From: Rhodamnia argentea
Lineage: Eukaryota > Streptophyta > Magnoliopsida > Myrtales > Myrtaceae
Assembly: GCF_020921035.1 (NCBI RefSeq)
Contig: NC_063160.1
Span: forward strand, 21,239,595-21,303,594
Direction: 5' to 3'
DNA: 64,000 nt
Position 1 is the stretch's first letter, and each line of letters begins with the position of its first letter. The notes beneath the pieces are model-generated. The model was not told the DNA's origin and did not search any database. It saw only the letters and a list, made by a program, of their open reading frames with translations. This document shows, one piece after another, positions 50,750 to 61,800 of this stretch. The translations under genes and the position numbers were made by a program.

Positions 50750-52460
50750 ATGAGGATTTGTCCGGCGCTTCTGTGCTGCTTGGCATCCTTGCTGTTTGCT
50801 GCGAGGTTCTGCCAGGGAGATGAGGACAGGGTCGAGGTCGTTGGCATAGGAGAATGTGCAGATTGTGAACGGAATAACATCAATGCCGAGCAAGCCTTTT
50901 CAGGTACATCAAATTGGTCGTGTCACACTATAAGCATTTCGCTCGATACATTCCCCAATGGCGGTAATTTCGGCCTTGCGCCAAACTGCTTAGTTTGCCT
51001 GAAGAGCTCAAGATGAATTGCTTAGGTTCATTTGGCCCGCCGAAACAAACTAAAACAAAGTAGGATGCAAGTTCTGTTATGCAGTTTGAACCTTCTCGCA
51101 AGCAAATATTTCGACGATGTGCATTTTACAATTTGGTTTGAGCTATCTTTCTACTGCCCCTGCAACAAGAAAATCACCCCGTGTGTCCTATTGCAGTGCT
51201 CATGACCGGATCACATAATTTCTGAGAAATATTTTCTTCCGATTAAACATACTCCGAAGTTGATATCCGCATGTCATATTAAGTCCCGCACTTTCAAGTT
51301 CCAGATCGGAATTACCAACATTCTTTCAGGGACGAGAACATGATGAGATATCATCCATTTTAGTCTTATTTGGACAGAGCCATCTGCATAATTTAAGAAA
51401 GTGAACCAAGTGACCAAAATGTAAGGAATCTCAGTGAAAAAGGTCCTGTGATAAGCATCGTGGCTTGGCTTACTTTCTTAGCCGTAGATTCCAGATATTC
51501 TCGTCTTTGCAAATCCATGCAATGCAAGAACGTTGAGCGTCCAGGATGTGCAGACAGAAACCCTTGCCGTCAGGCAACACAAAAACAGACACCTTTATCT
51601 CGCTGCAGATCCATCATAAACGATAATGTAGTATTCGAAGATTAATGAGGTGGCCAATTTAACGATGTTTTCTTATTCCAGGGATTCGCGTGTCGATCAA
51701 TTGCCTCACACCCGAAGGAGTATACCAGAGAAGAGGAGTAGGGGAACTGAATGAAGAAGGGAAGTTCAAAGTACTGCTTCCTTCTGGGATCTTAGCTACT
51801 GGGAAGTCAAAAGAAGAATGCTATGCACAGCTTCACAACGCAGCGGCCGCACCGTGTCCCTCTTATGGCGGTCCCAAGTCCTCCAAGATAGTTTTCAAGG
51901 CCATTACTCATGGAAAACATACTTATGGGTTGGCCGATAAGCTGATGTTTTCCCCAGTAACGTGCACTTCTGCCTTCTTGTGGCCTTACTTCAAGCACCC
52001 ATTGCCTAAGTTCAAACCACCTGTGAAGGGCTTCGGTCATCCATGGTTCCCTCCAAAGAAGCTTCAGCCTCTCCCGGCGAAGGACTTCCCTCCTATTTAT
52101 AAGAAGCCTCTCCCTCCACTTGAACCAGTATATAAAAAACCATTTCCACCTCAAATCCCCATCCACAAGGAGCCGCTTCCAATGCCGATACCGACATACA
52201 AGAAGCCCCTTCCGCAACCAATACCAGTGTACAAGAAGCCATTTCTTCCCTTTGTCCCTAAATTCGAGAAACCGCTTCCTCCACCGATACCGATATTCAA
52301 GAAACCGATACCACAGCCATTTCCTATTTTCAAGAAGCCGCTGCCACCGCCTTTCCCGTTCTTCAAGCCCCTTCCTCCATTCTATAAAAAGCCGTTCCCC
52401 GAGATCCCTCCCGAGCAACCCACGTTTGGAGAGCTGCCTCCATTTGTACAGTATCCTTAA
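50750..52460 (+). CDS. Proline-rich cell wall protein, PRP2/PRP4 type (Ole e 1-like domain plus PPxxYKKP repeats)
   Basis: Two exons, 50750-50903 and 51682-52460, giving 310 residues. A signal peptide (about 1-22, ALLCCLASLLFAARFCQG) is followed by an Ole e 1/extensin-like domain with spaced cysteines: VEVVGIGECADCER, VSINCLTPEG, KSKEECYAQLHNAAAAPCP and FSPVTCTSAF (to about 145). The rest is a proline/lysine-rich region of imperfect repeats such as PIPVYKKPF, PIPIFKKPIPQ and PFPIFKKPLPP. Tyrosine and lysine in these repeats suit cross-linking in the wall. Arabidopsis PRP2 and PRP4 share this plan, but their repeats also contain PCPP blocks not seen here. The intron splits a Gly codon right after the AFSG motif. 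Confidence 0.93.
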
Positions 52461-53224
52461 AGAGTGTCGAAACATGATCCTCAGGTGTACGAGGAGGAAC
52501 TGCGGTCAATCAAACGAAGGCTGATTTGATAGTTTTAGCTTCTGCAATGATGCCTTTCATAATAGGAGCACTATCAGTTGTGTTATTGGAGAATCATGAG
52601 ATGAGAGGGTGAGTAAATAGCAGAAACCAGTGTACTGTTGTTACTTATTTACTGTTGTTACTTATTTATGCCAATAATAAGTTGTCTGTTGTGTGTGACT
52701 TACTGCATTCGTAGTGCCTTAGCTTTTGTACCTTGTATTGAACGATTGTCCCTCGAGAGAAGTGTTACCTTCATTCTACAACGATGGTCGACGAGATTGA
52801 ACGCCATGTATCTATCGTAAACAACTTTAAGAGCTTGAGCATATCAGACGTCCATTTCCCCATTTTCCTCCGAGTAACTCAATCACCTATGGTCTCTTCT
52901 AGCTTATTAGCAGCTCTGTTATGATCTTCCAAATGGCCTGTTGCAATAGATTTTCTGTTCTTCTTCAACATCATATGATGGGAGTGACATTTTCCTTGAG
53001 TTCATCAAGCATGCTGGCCTAGAAGCACAAGTCACATAGATTCACTGGCATTGGTAGCCTGTAATCCCCTCGTCGGGCACATATTACTAAATCAGTTCGC
53101 CTAGCTCCCAAGTCGGTTGCCAGCATTGCTTGGCAATAGCATCATCCGGCAACAAAGGAGAATTGCAGGCTGATAAAGTTGAGGTACAGAGTCTTCTCTT
53201 GAGTGCATTTAAGACTCGTGGCCG

Positions 53225-53256
53225 AAGAAAAGAAAGAAAGAAAGAAAGAAAGAAAG
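53225..53256. repeat. GAAA microsatellite
   Basis: About eight tandem GAAA units. Confidence 0.9.
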
Positions 53257-53314
53257 GCGTTCTTTATTGACTAAGTGACCGGAAAAGTCTGGCGAGGTTT
53301 CTTCGCCGAAAAAA

Positions 53315-53551
53315 TCAATGAGAATCATGCACAAGCCCGACAAAAAGAGCCGGTTGAATCAACGTGGCATGTTCACTAATAAACTGCTGCTGCACGGTTG
53401 AGAACTGAAACGCCAAGATCTCACGGGCACGATTGTCTACGAATTCGGTTTGCGAAATGAAGGAGGTTGTTGCCCTTGATCGGTCCACGCCAACCAGAAT
53501 GGCACTTTGAATGAAGTTTTTGGCCTGTTGAGGAAGTGTCATGTTTGCCAT
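53315..53551 (-). CDS. Doubtful 78-codon open frame
   Basis: Starts MANMTLPQQAKNFIQ and has an even, soluble-looking composition (TSFISQTEFVDNRAREIL). It matches nothing I recognise, has no clear promoter and could be chance or a remnant. Confidence 0.2.
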   Translation of the reverse strand: MANMTLPQQAKNFIQSAILVGVDRSRATTSFISQTEFVDNRAREILAFQFSTVQQQFISEHATLIQPALFVGLVHDSH

Positions 53552-53830
53552 TCAAAGCAGCAGCAGAATTTAAGTGGCGAATAGTTCAGACTGAATGCTT
53601 TTGCTTCGCGGAAGTAAATCGGGGAAAAAAAAAAAAGTACATTTTCATCGTCAACGACGATGTCACGGCATAAATTGCCGTCAATTTCAACTCACATGGC
53701 ATCACAAATCACGAGGAACAGTGATCAAATGATGGCAATTTGGGGAAATGAGGAAGAGCCGACCATCTTTGATTCCTAAGCAAACTCACCTGCACGATTA
53801 GCACACGACGAAGTGCTGGCAGACCGAAGG

Positions 53831-54749
53831 TAGGGGTGAGCAAACCGGACCGGACTGGGAGGGTTGGTCCGGTCCTTGAGGGGGGTGGTCCGGTCCTCGG
53901 TCCCAATAAATGGGATCGGTGACCGGGCTGTCCGATCCTCTATTCCAGGTGGATGGGACAGGCCCGGACCGCTCAGACTGGACCACTCATAATATATATA
54001 ATTATTTATATATATAATTAAAAAAATGAAGTTTTCATTTATTTTCAATGTTCATTTCTCGAACTATTTCCATTGTTAGGCTCTACATTTTTGAAACTCG
54101 GACAACCTTTCAATGTTATGAATACGATATATTTTTTTTTTTTTTTTTGGTCAAACGGTATATCTTATTTATTATGGACTTTTCTAGTACATTGTGTGGT
54201 GAGTGTACGCTAGCATGTTCTTTCCGAAAAGAAATGATTCAATTAGTTCATTTAATATAGTGGTGGCAATTTCTTATTGTTCATGCGTTTTGGTTGTTTA
54301 TTTCAATGAATAATCCTATATTTTGTTTTTGTACACTGCTTGGATGTGGAATCCATTTAGTAAACAACATCACTATTAGTATGTTTTCACCAGCTAAGTT
54401 TTTGCGATTCTGTCCTTTATATATCTCTATTGTATCAGCGGTTAGACCGATGTTATTGTTAAATCTACCATTATGTGAAGACACACCTTTATTATAAAGA
54501 TGAGAAAACCGAACCAACGTGTTTTTTTATTCAACCAAGAGTATAGATTGTAAATTAATATGCAATCGAAGCATATTGTATTTCAATGGTTAGATTTTAG
54601 CAGTCCCACTTGGCGGGGACCGGGACCGGATTGGACCGTCGGTCCCGGTCCGGTCCGGTCCTTGGTTCCAAAAATTTGGGGACCAAGATCGCTGGTCCGG
54701 TCCCGGTTCCATACCGAGATCGGACCAGCCCGGACCATGCACATCCCTA
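53831..54749. mobile_element. hAT-like non-autonomous element, second copy
   Basis: 919 bp. Ends TAGGGGTGAGCA and inverted TAGGGATGTGCA. The flanks ACCGAAGG (53823-53830) and ACTGAAGG (54750-54757) form an 8-bp duplication with one mismatch. The interior is closely similar to 41909-42887, and GGTCCGGTCC motifs are even more repeated at both ends. An extra T-rich stretch lies at 54131-54149. Confidence 0.9.
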
Positions 54750-54778
54750 ACTGAAGGTACCCATGTACTAAGTTACGA

Positions 54779-55330
54779 GGAGAATTATAAAAAAAGTTCT
54801 AAATTTATTGTACCAATTCATGCATAATTTTTTTTAATTAAGTCCTAAACATTTTGCATTTGTGCCAATTTAGTCCTTTCTTACTAAAATCGCCGACGTG
54901 GATGCACGCCATTCTACGTGACATAACCAGTGTTGACGTGAACAATTTTTATTAATATTTTGATTTTTTTTATCATTTTTTTCTTTTATTTTTTTCCTTG
55001 CAATTAGAGCTGGGACGCCCTCGTTGGGTCCGGCGAGGGGCCGTGCGTCCTCCCCTTGGCCGGGAAGGGCATCCCGGTCCTTTCCAATTATAAGTGTTGG
55101 AGAAAAAAAATTAAAAAAAAAAGAAAGGAAAAAAAATGAAAATAAAGTCAAAAAATTATTGAAAATTTCAATGCCCAATCCGGCCATGTCATATAGGACT
55201 GCATGATGTGTTTGTGTCATCAATTCTGGCGGAAAGGATTGGATTAGCACAAATGCCATTTAGGATTCAACTAGCAAAAAAAAATTTAGGATTTAATTAA
55301 CAGAACTTAGAATTTTTTTGATAATTTCTC
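54779..55330. mobile_element. MULE-like TIR element (family 1) upstream of NUP188
   Basis: Left end GGAGAATTATAAAAAAAGTTC and right end (TTTTTTTGATAATTTCTC) are inverted copies; AAGTCCTAAACATTTTGCAT and GTGCCAATTTAGTCC repeats follow. The GC-rich core (55010-55080) has GGGTCCGGCGAGGGGCC. It ends about 470 bases before the NUP188 ATG. Confidence 0.7.
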
Positions 55331-55663
55331 TAAAGCCATATGAGTGTAGTACTAAATAGAAGCTAAGAGCGAGCATGACAATATTTCTGGAATATAATTT
55401 TTGCTATTGAAATGCTTTTAGAGCAGAAATCTATTTAGTAACGCAACTTTTGGAGTAGAAATCCGTTTGGTTAAACAACTTTATTTTTCTTCGAAAGTAA
55501 TTTTGGATTCAATTGAAAAAGTAAAAAAAAAAAAATATTTTTTCTTTAATTTTTAATGCAGAAGTGTTGCGAAGTTCAAGCCTAAATTTGCCGGACCAAA
55601 TACAAAGCCCAAAGCTTAAACCTCTCGAGCAGCCGGAATCTCGAGCTGGCACTCTCCCTCTCT

Positions 55664-55693
55664 TCGTCGTCGTCGTCGTCGTCTTCTTCTTCA
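55664..55693 (+). repeat. CGT/CTT trinucleotide repeat in the NUP188 5' leader
   Basis: (CGT)6-7 followed by (CTT)3, about 110-140 bases upstream of the ATG, in the likely 5' UTR. Confidence 0.8.
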
Positions 55694-55803
55694 TTCTTCA
55701 GTCCCAAGCAGTGAAGCTTCAAAATCAAACTACCTCAATCTCTCTCTCTCCTTCCTCTTCATGTGATTCAGTAGTCGGCACCAACTCTACTTCTTCACTT
55801 CCA

Positions 55804-58800
55804 ATGGCGACCGTCAAGTCCGTCGACGCCTCCCTCTGGTGGGACTCCTTCTCCTCCCTGCTCGCCGAGCTCGAAGACGCTCCCCTCTCTGCCGACCTGC
55901 CTCCTCCTCTCGTAAGACGCTCTTCCTCCTCTCGCGGGCATTTGTTGTTTTTTTTTTTTTTTGTAAAGGATATTGCGTGCGTTTGAGGCTGCGAATGTGT
56001 TTGCTTCTTCAGGTGAAGAAGCTGGAGGAGAACCGCGCTTGGTTCTTGGACACCGTGTTGCTGTTTAGGCCGCCCAATGCAAAATCGAAGGAGGCTTTGG
56101 CCTCGCAGCAGCTTAAGATCGGTCCTCATGAGCTAACTGTAAAGCCTGAATTGAGAGACAAGGCTTTGGCTATCACTCCCTTCTTGGTGAGCCAATGACT
56201 TGGCCGATTCCTGGCATTCCTCGACTGAGTTTTCTAGCCCTTGTTTATGTTTTTCGGTTCAGTGTGGTTCTAAAATTGGAGGGGGATGGTGCAAAATCTT
56301 TTCTCGGTTGATGCGTTATGGAGCTTGTACTGTCCTGTTGTAGGGTTTGGATGAGGTGCAATCCTACATTCTCGTCGAGAGGTCGATGGAGCACCGAAAC
56401 GTGGCTGTTGATTCGATGGTTCAAGAGTTTCCGCACGGGGTGAGAGGCTTTTGGCTGTTTCTCCTTCTGGATAGTCATCATTTTCTCTATTTGGCATTCG
56501 CTGACTTTTGAATTGTTAGAACTTTTTTTACTTTACAGTTCTTGTTCCTACAAAATTGATCCAGTTTCAGTTTTCACTTTTTAGCCTATTGACCACGAAC
56601 ATGGTTGGATGAGATTTTTTTATGTGCTAGTGCCAATGATGATGCATCCCTTACCCCCTGAGCATTGCTTCTGATTCCCTTTCCGTTTTTAGATATGTCC
56701 GTGTCCCTTTTTAGTGCGGTTCAGTTTCCAATAATCTACCTGTACTCTTACCCTTCCTTGCCCCTGTAAAACAAATATGCGCATATATCGCAACATTCTT
56801 TTTTCTTGCTTTAAGTCTCTCTTGTTAGATGGCTTTGATGCGAACTTCTTGCTTGTGGTTGTCTAGCTAGGTTGCCTGGTGTCTGGCTGAGTTGCTCGAT
56901 GAAAAATCGGCTAGTTGCGACAATGGTGTTACAAGAAAACAGGGGATATAGTTAGTGGACTAGGGTACTAGGTATTGGATATGGGGAGCAAAGGATTATT
57001 GAACTTAAGCTACTAAATTATGAATTCTTGACAGTATATTCTTGTTCCCTCTACTTTTTCAACATCTTGCGCTTGTTAATCACAACCATCCCTTTTAATA
57101 TGCAGATATTGCTTCAGTATTACATTGAGCGGCAGTGCTTGCTGAAATGCACAAGGAGGATTCTGACTCATGCCTGTATGTTATGAGCTGTACTGATTCC
57201 CTGTTTGACTCTAATTCTTGGCTGTCTTGGTCATACAGCAAACTTTGGATGACATGGATTTACAGAACCACATCAGGGCGCATTAAGCTTATTGCATTGC
57301 GGCACTAATATCATGCTACACTGGGGATTTGCGTGCTCTCTCACTAACTCCTTTTGTGCAGTATGCATCAAGGCTAGCTCTGGGGAAAGTAATGTTATTA
57401 GGGAAGAGGCACTTGAATTGATTTCTGTTGGGTTGGAGAGTAAATCTTTATCAGCCTTGGACGCACTTCTATCTTCCAGTCACCCTGAGCAGTTGGTTTG
57501 TTACATACTTTTGTGCATCTTCATTACTTGTTACCCATTTTTGGAGATGTGTCCATTTTTTTTACTGTCCTGACAAGGCAAGAGCTGTTTTATGACACTT
57601 TTCTTGTTGATAATTCATGTACTTTATGGCTGGTCTCCGCTAGGATGTTGATCTCTTCACTCTGTGGGCCGAGGAGACACTAACAGAAGTCAATCTGATT
57701 TTGGACATCTTGTTCCTTATGTATTACGAGTCTTTCTGCATGTGTAATGGTGAAAGGTGGAAGAAGTTGTGCACCCTCTTTAAGGTTTGTTATGGTTCTT
57801 GTATAGCATGATTTCTTATAATCGAATTCCTGTTGTTCCCCTCAGTCAGTGAAACTCTGCTACAGGATACCTTATCTGGGTCTTATAACTTCGAAAAGCT
57901 GGCTGTGTCAGCTGAAGCAGTGCGTTCTTCTTACCATGCCAGAGTTCAGCTACTTCTGATACTCATAGAAACCCTTGACTTGGAAAGTGTTCTTCAAATG
58001 GTTCATGATGGGACGCCTTTGAGGTTAGTGCCTACTGCCTGGTTCTAAATCTCTTCAATGATAGGTTTTCCACAGAGGAAGTTGGATTTTTTTTTTAAAA
58101 TTTTTCATCTACAAATGACAGCGAGACTGTTTAGCTCTGTATTTAATCTGAAATACAACACCATTGGTTTAAAATGAATCTAGAAGCATTTCTGCCAGTG
58201 TTCTTTCATATTTTTTAATGCCTTGTCAAGTCTTTCTTTTTGCTAGCACAGATTTTTGTTACGTTTTGTGGTAATGCGATTTTTGTGTACATCTTCTAGA
58301 TGGTTCTATTGGGAAGTGTCTCTCTGGTGTAGGTTCTGTGTAATTTCTGGTCTATTTGCTTGATCTAGTGGAAATCCTTTTGCTATTCAGGCAGGGTGCG
58401 TCTGTCTTCTCATTGACCGATATTCAAGAGATGGATGCACTAGTGTCAAGTTTCAGTTCTTTATCAATGAAAGAAGCAGGCTCACTGTTCCTTACTTGGG
58501 CAGTGTTTCTTCGACTGATTGCATCACTTCCTGGGAATGAGAATGATAATGCGCTAAAGGTATTTCCTTTAATTGTTTACCATGATCAATATGTATTCAT
58601 ATGATTATGTTGACTCTGATATCTACTATTTTATTTTAGGATATTGATGACGTGGGATATGTTCGTCAAGCTTTTGGAGCTGCATCATTGGAATATTTTC
58701 TTGAAATTCTTGTAAATGATATCTTGAAAGAATTCGATGTAAGTTTTCTGAGTTCTTATCCTGTGAGTGCATACTGTGATCAGATTGCTCATCTGCTTTG

Positions 58801-61800
58801 TCACTTTTCTCTCCAGAGACTTTGCTCATGTTTCTTTATAGGAATTATTTTTGTTGGATGTGTATTTTGGTGGCATCTCAGTGCCATTTCTGGTTCGATA
58901 ACTGTACGTTTAAGTTTTCTTTCTCTCTTTTACACTATTCTGACTAGTATGAATTTCCCTTCTGCAGGGACCAGTGGCAGGTTATCGAAGTGTCTTGAGA
59001 ACTTTCATTTCTGCTTTTATTGCATCGTATGAAATCAATAATCAGGTATTGGTCTTGTGATTGTTTAGTAGCTGATGACAAGTGAGATAGTCAATCATGG
59101 TTTACTTATAGAACTTTTACTAATGTGCAGCTAGAAGATAGCACTTTCAGTTTGATATTGGAAATTCTTTGCAAAATTTACCGCGGAGAGGTTTGGATGT
59201 GTATTGTAATCTTCGTGGATATTTTAGTGCATGAAGTTAACCGGTCCATGACTGAGAGGTTTCCTTGTTAATGTAGGAGTCCCTCTGTATGCAGTTCTGG
59301 GACAGGGGAAGTTTTATTGACGGTCCCATTCGATGTCTTCTTTGTACAGTGGAAGGTGACTTCCCCTTTAGAACTGTGGAACTTGTTCGATTACTATCAT
59401 CTCTTTGTGAAGGACATTGGCCTGCAGAATGCGTGTGAGTGGAATACTTTCAGGTTTACAATATCTGCAATTGAATGCTTTTTTCCTTCTACATATTTTG
59501 AAACTTGGAAATTGTGGTGGTGTTCTTATATATGTGTCATCGTCGGATACCATGATATTTGTTCCATTCATTTCACTTAATGCCCTAAGTTGTGATAGAG
59601 TTTAATGCTCTGCAATATATGATAATGATGAGAGAGTGTCATAAATTACGAAATGGAAGGGCCTAAGAGAATGTCTCCAATTTTTTGTCACTGTTTTCAT
59701 AATCAAGTCTTAATCCTCTTTTGTCCTTTTGCCTCAATCAGAGAAAGTTCTTTTATCCTGTTCACTTCAATTTCAGTTTTAGTGAGCTGTAGACTTTTTC
59801 ATAAGTATCAGAATATGTTGGATGCAATAAATCTTCCTAAATGATATAACCTCGCAAATAATGCAACTTAACATGAATGTGAAATTGGCTTTGCTTGTAT
59901 AACTGTAGTTTTACGCTGGTAAAAACGCTAATTATTTGAAAGGGATTCTTTACTCTTATTATCTATTTTCTTTATTTTGTATTCACCATGCCACTTAGGT
60001 CGCCCCAATTGACATGATCACTTCTTTGCAGGTTCAACTTTCTGGACAAATCTGTTGGCATATCATCATTTTTTGAGATTGATGACCATTCTCTGGTGGA
60101 TGAAACCTACCAGATTGTTGAGACACAGTTACCATTGCAGGTTCCTGGTATTGAAGGCCTTTTGATTCCTGCTAAAACTCGAGGCCATGTTTTAAGAGTA
60201 ATTGGTGGAAATACTGCGCTTGTACGCTGGGAGGTAACTATATGAAAGCATTGCATGTTAATACCTGCGTGAGTGATGTCCTATAAATAGATGAGGATGA
60301 TGCCTTTTCTTCTTTCAATATATTTCTAACTATGAATCATTAATAGCAACAGGAATATTGGCTCCATGACTTGACTGCTCCATCAGGAGTATATTCTATG
60401 TACCATACGATTCAGTTATAAGCCTAAGAATTAACTGTTGCATACAGTATGGCCATTGCCAACTTGGATCTAGAGCGGCTAAATCCCTCATTCAGGAATT
60501 GGTGTTTCTACAATGCATTAGAGCAGGTTCATATCTGTATAGGCTGATGTAAACAGACATCATTCAGTCTAGTACATTGATTGTGTACTAACTAGGAGAT
60601 TACTTATTGATGTATGGGTCCGTTTGTTCTACTTTGATAAAAATAAAAAGTATTTTTTCTTTCCCAAAATTTAATGTCAGCTAAATTACAAAAAACAAAG
60701 AAAAACTTATGTGCAAGTCTAAGTGTCAACATTTATTATACTGTGAACGTTTTAGGTGCTTCGGATTAAAAAAAAAGTCAGAAGTATCTGCGTTGCAAAA
60801 ATTATGTTAAGTAAAAGTTAAAAAGCAAAATTTAATCCAGACATACCCATCATGAAAAGATATTGTCCATGGAAGGGTGGAAAGTCTTTGGAAGATGTGA
60901 GTGGTTTTGAGAAGTGTCGTATAGGTTGAAGCAGCCTGTGATCTTTTGAGCTTCTTACTTGGTGTGTGTATATTCATTGTGGATGCTAGTATTCTCTTGC
61001 TTTGTTAAGTTTTTGTGTGAATAGAAGACATAGCGTTCCTATATTGCCCTAAGGTTCTGCATCTTGTGGTTGCAGTCACTGCTTTCCGATTAGTTGGTTC
61101 CTTAGCTTAAACTTTGAGATTACTTCCGTATAGCAATTACATTCTACGAGTATGATGATTCGCTGACTGGTATTATGTTCTTCCCTTAACCACTGATGAG
61201 GATATTGCCATTTGGATAACATTTCTCCCTGGGTTTCAGGAAGTAACACTATTGTTATATAAGTGGCAATTGATGTTGCTGCTGCCTTTTGCTGATAGAG
61301 CCATTTTTGGTACAGTATAGGCAATCAGGAATTTCTGTGCTGCTCCTGCATTTGGCTCAGAGGCTATACGCAGAATGCACTGAGGAGATAATTCATATTC
61401 TTGACCTGCTGAATCGGATGGTGTCTTTTAACATGGTAACTTCTTGGAAGTGCTTTTCTTGTCTTCTGGTGTTGCAGTAAGTGTTGCTTGCACTTGTTAG
61501 TCTATGCATGGTATATCAATGATTACGTCTTTTGCTTATGGTTTGTGAGAACCAGCTGGACGAGATGAGATCCATGATAAAATGGTAAATGAACTGAAAA
61601 TATGAGTAAATCTGGTTGAAGGAGATGCAGGCTTATCAAGCAGGCACTGAGATGTTTTTTCATAACAATGCCTTGATGTATACTAAGCGTCTATTATTCC
61701 CAACTTTGGGATGGGTTGCTGTCACAAAAATATTCTCAGTGGTTCCTCACAATAATCAGAATTCTTGACTATATGGAGCTAGAACAACTCCTTCTTGAAT

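Larger units (their letters stand above)
52461..53830. other. PRP 3' flank and spacer
   Basis: 3' UTR of the PRP gene, then unassigned DNA with a GAAA microsatellite and one doubtful minus-strand open frame (53315-53551). Confidence 0.4.

Noticed and set aside
51807..52475. Long minus-strand and alternate-frame open frames across the PRP repeat region
   Set aside because: They are shadows of the low-complexity proline-rich coding sequence; the plus-strand frame has the signal peptide, cysteines and splice sites.
53776..54517. Several short frames rich in Arg, Pro and Ser
   Set aside because: They fall inside the hAT-like element and are translations of its GGTCC arrays.
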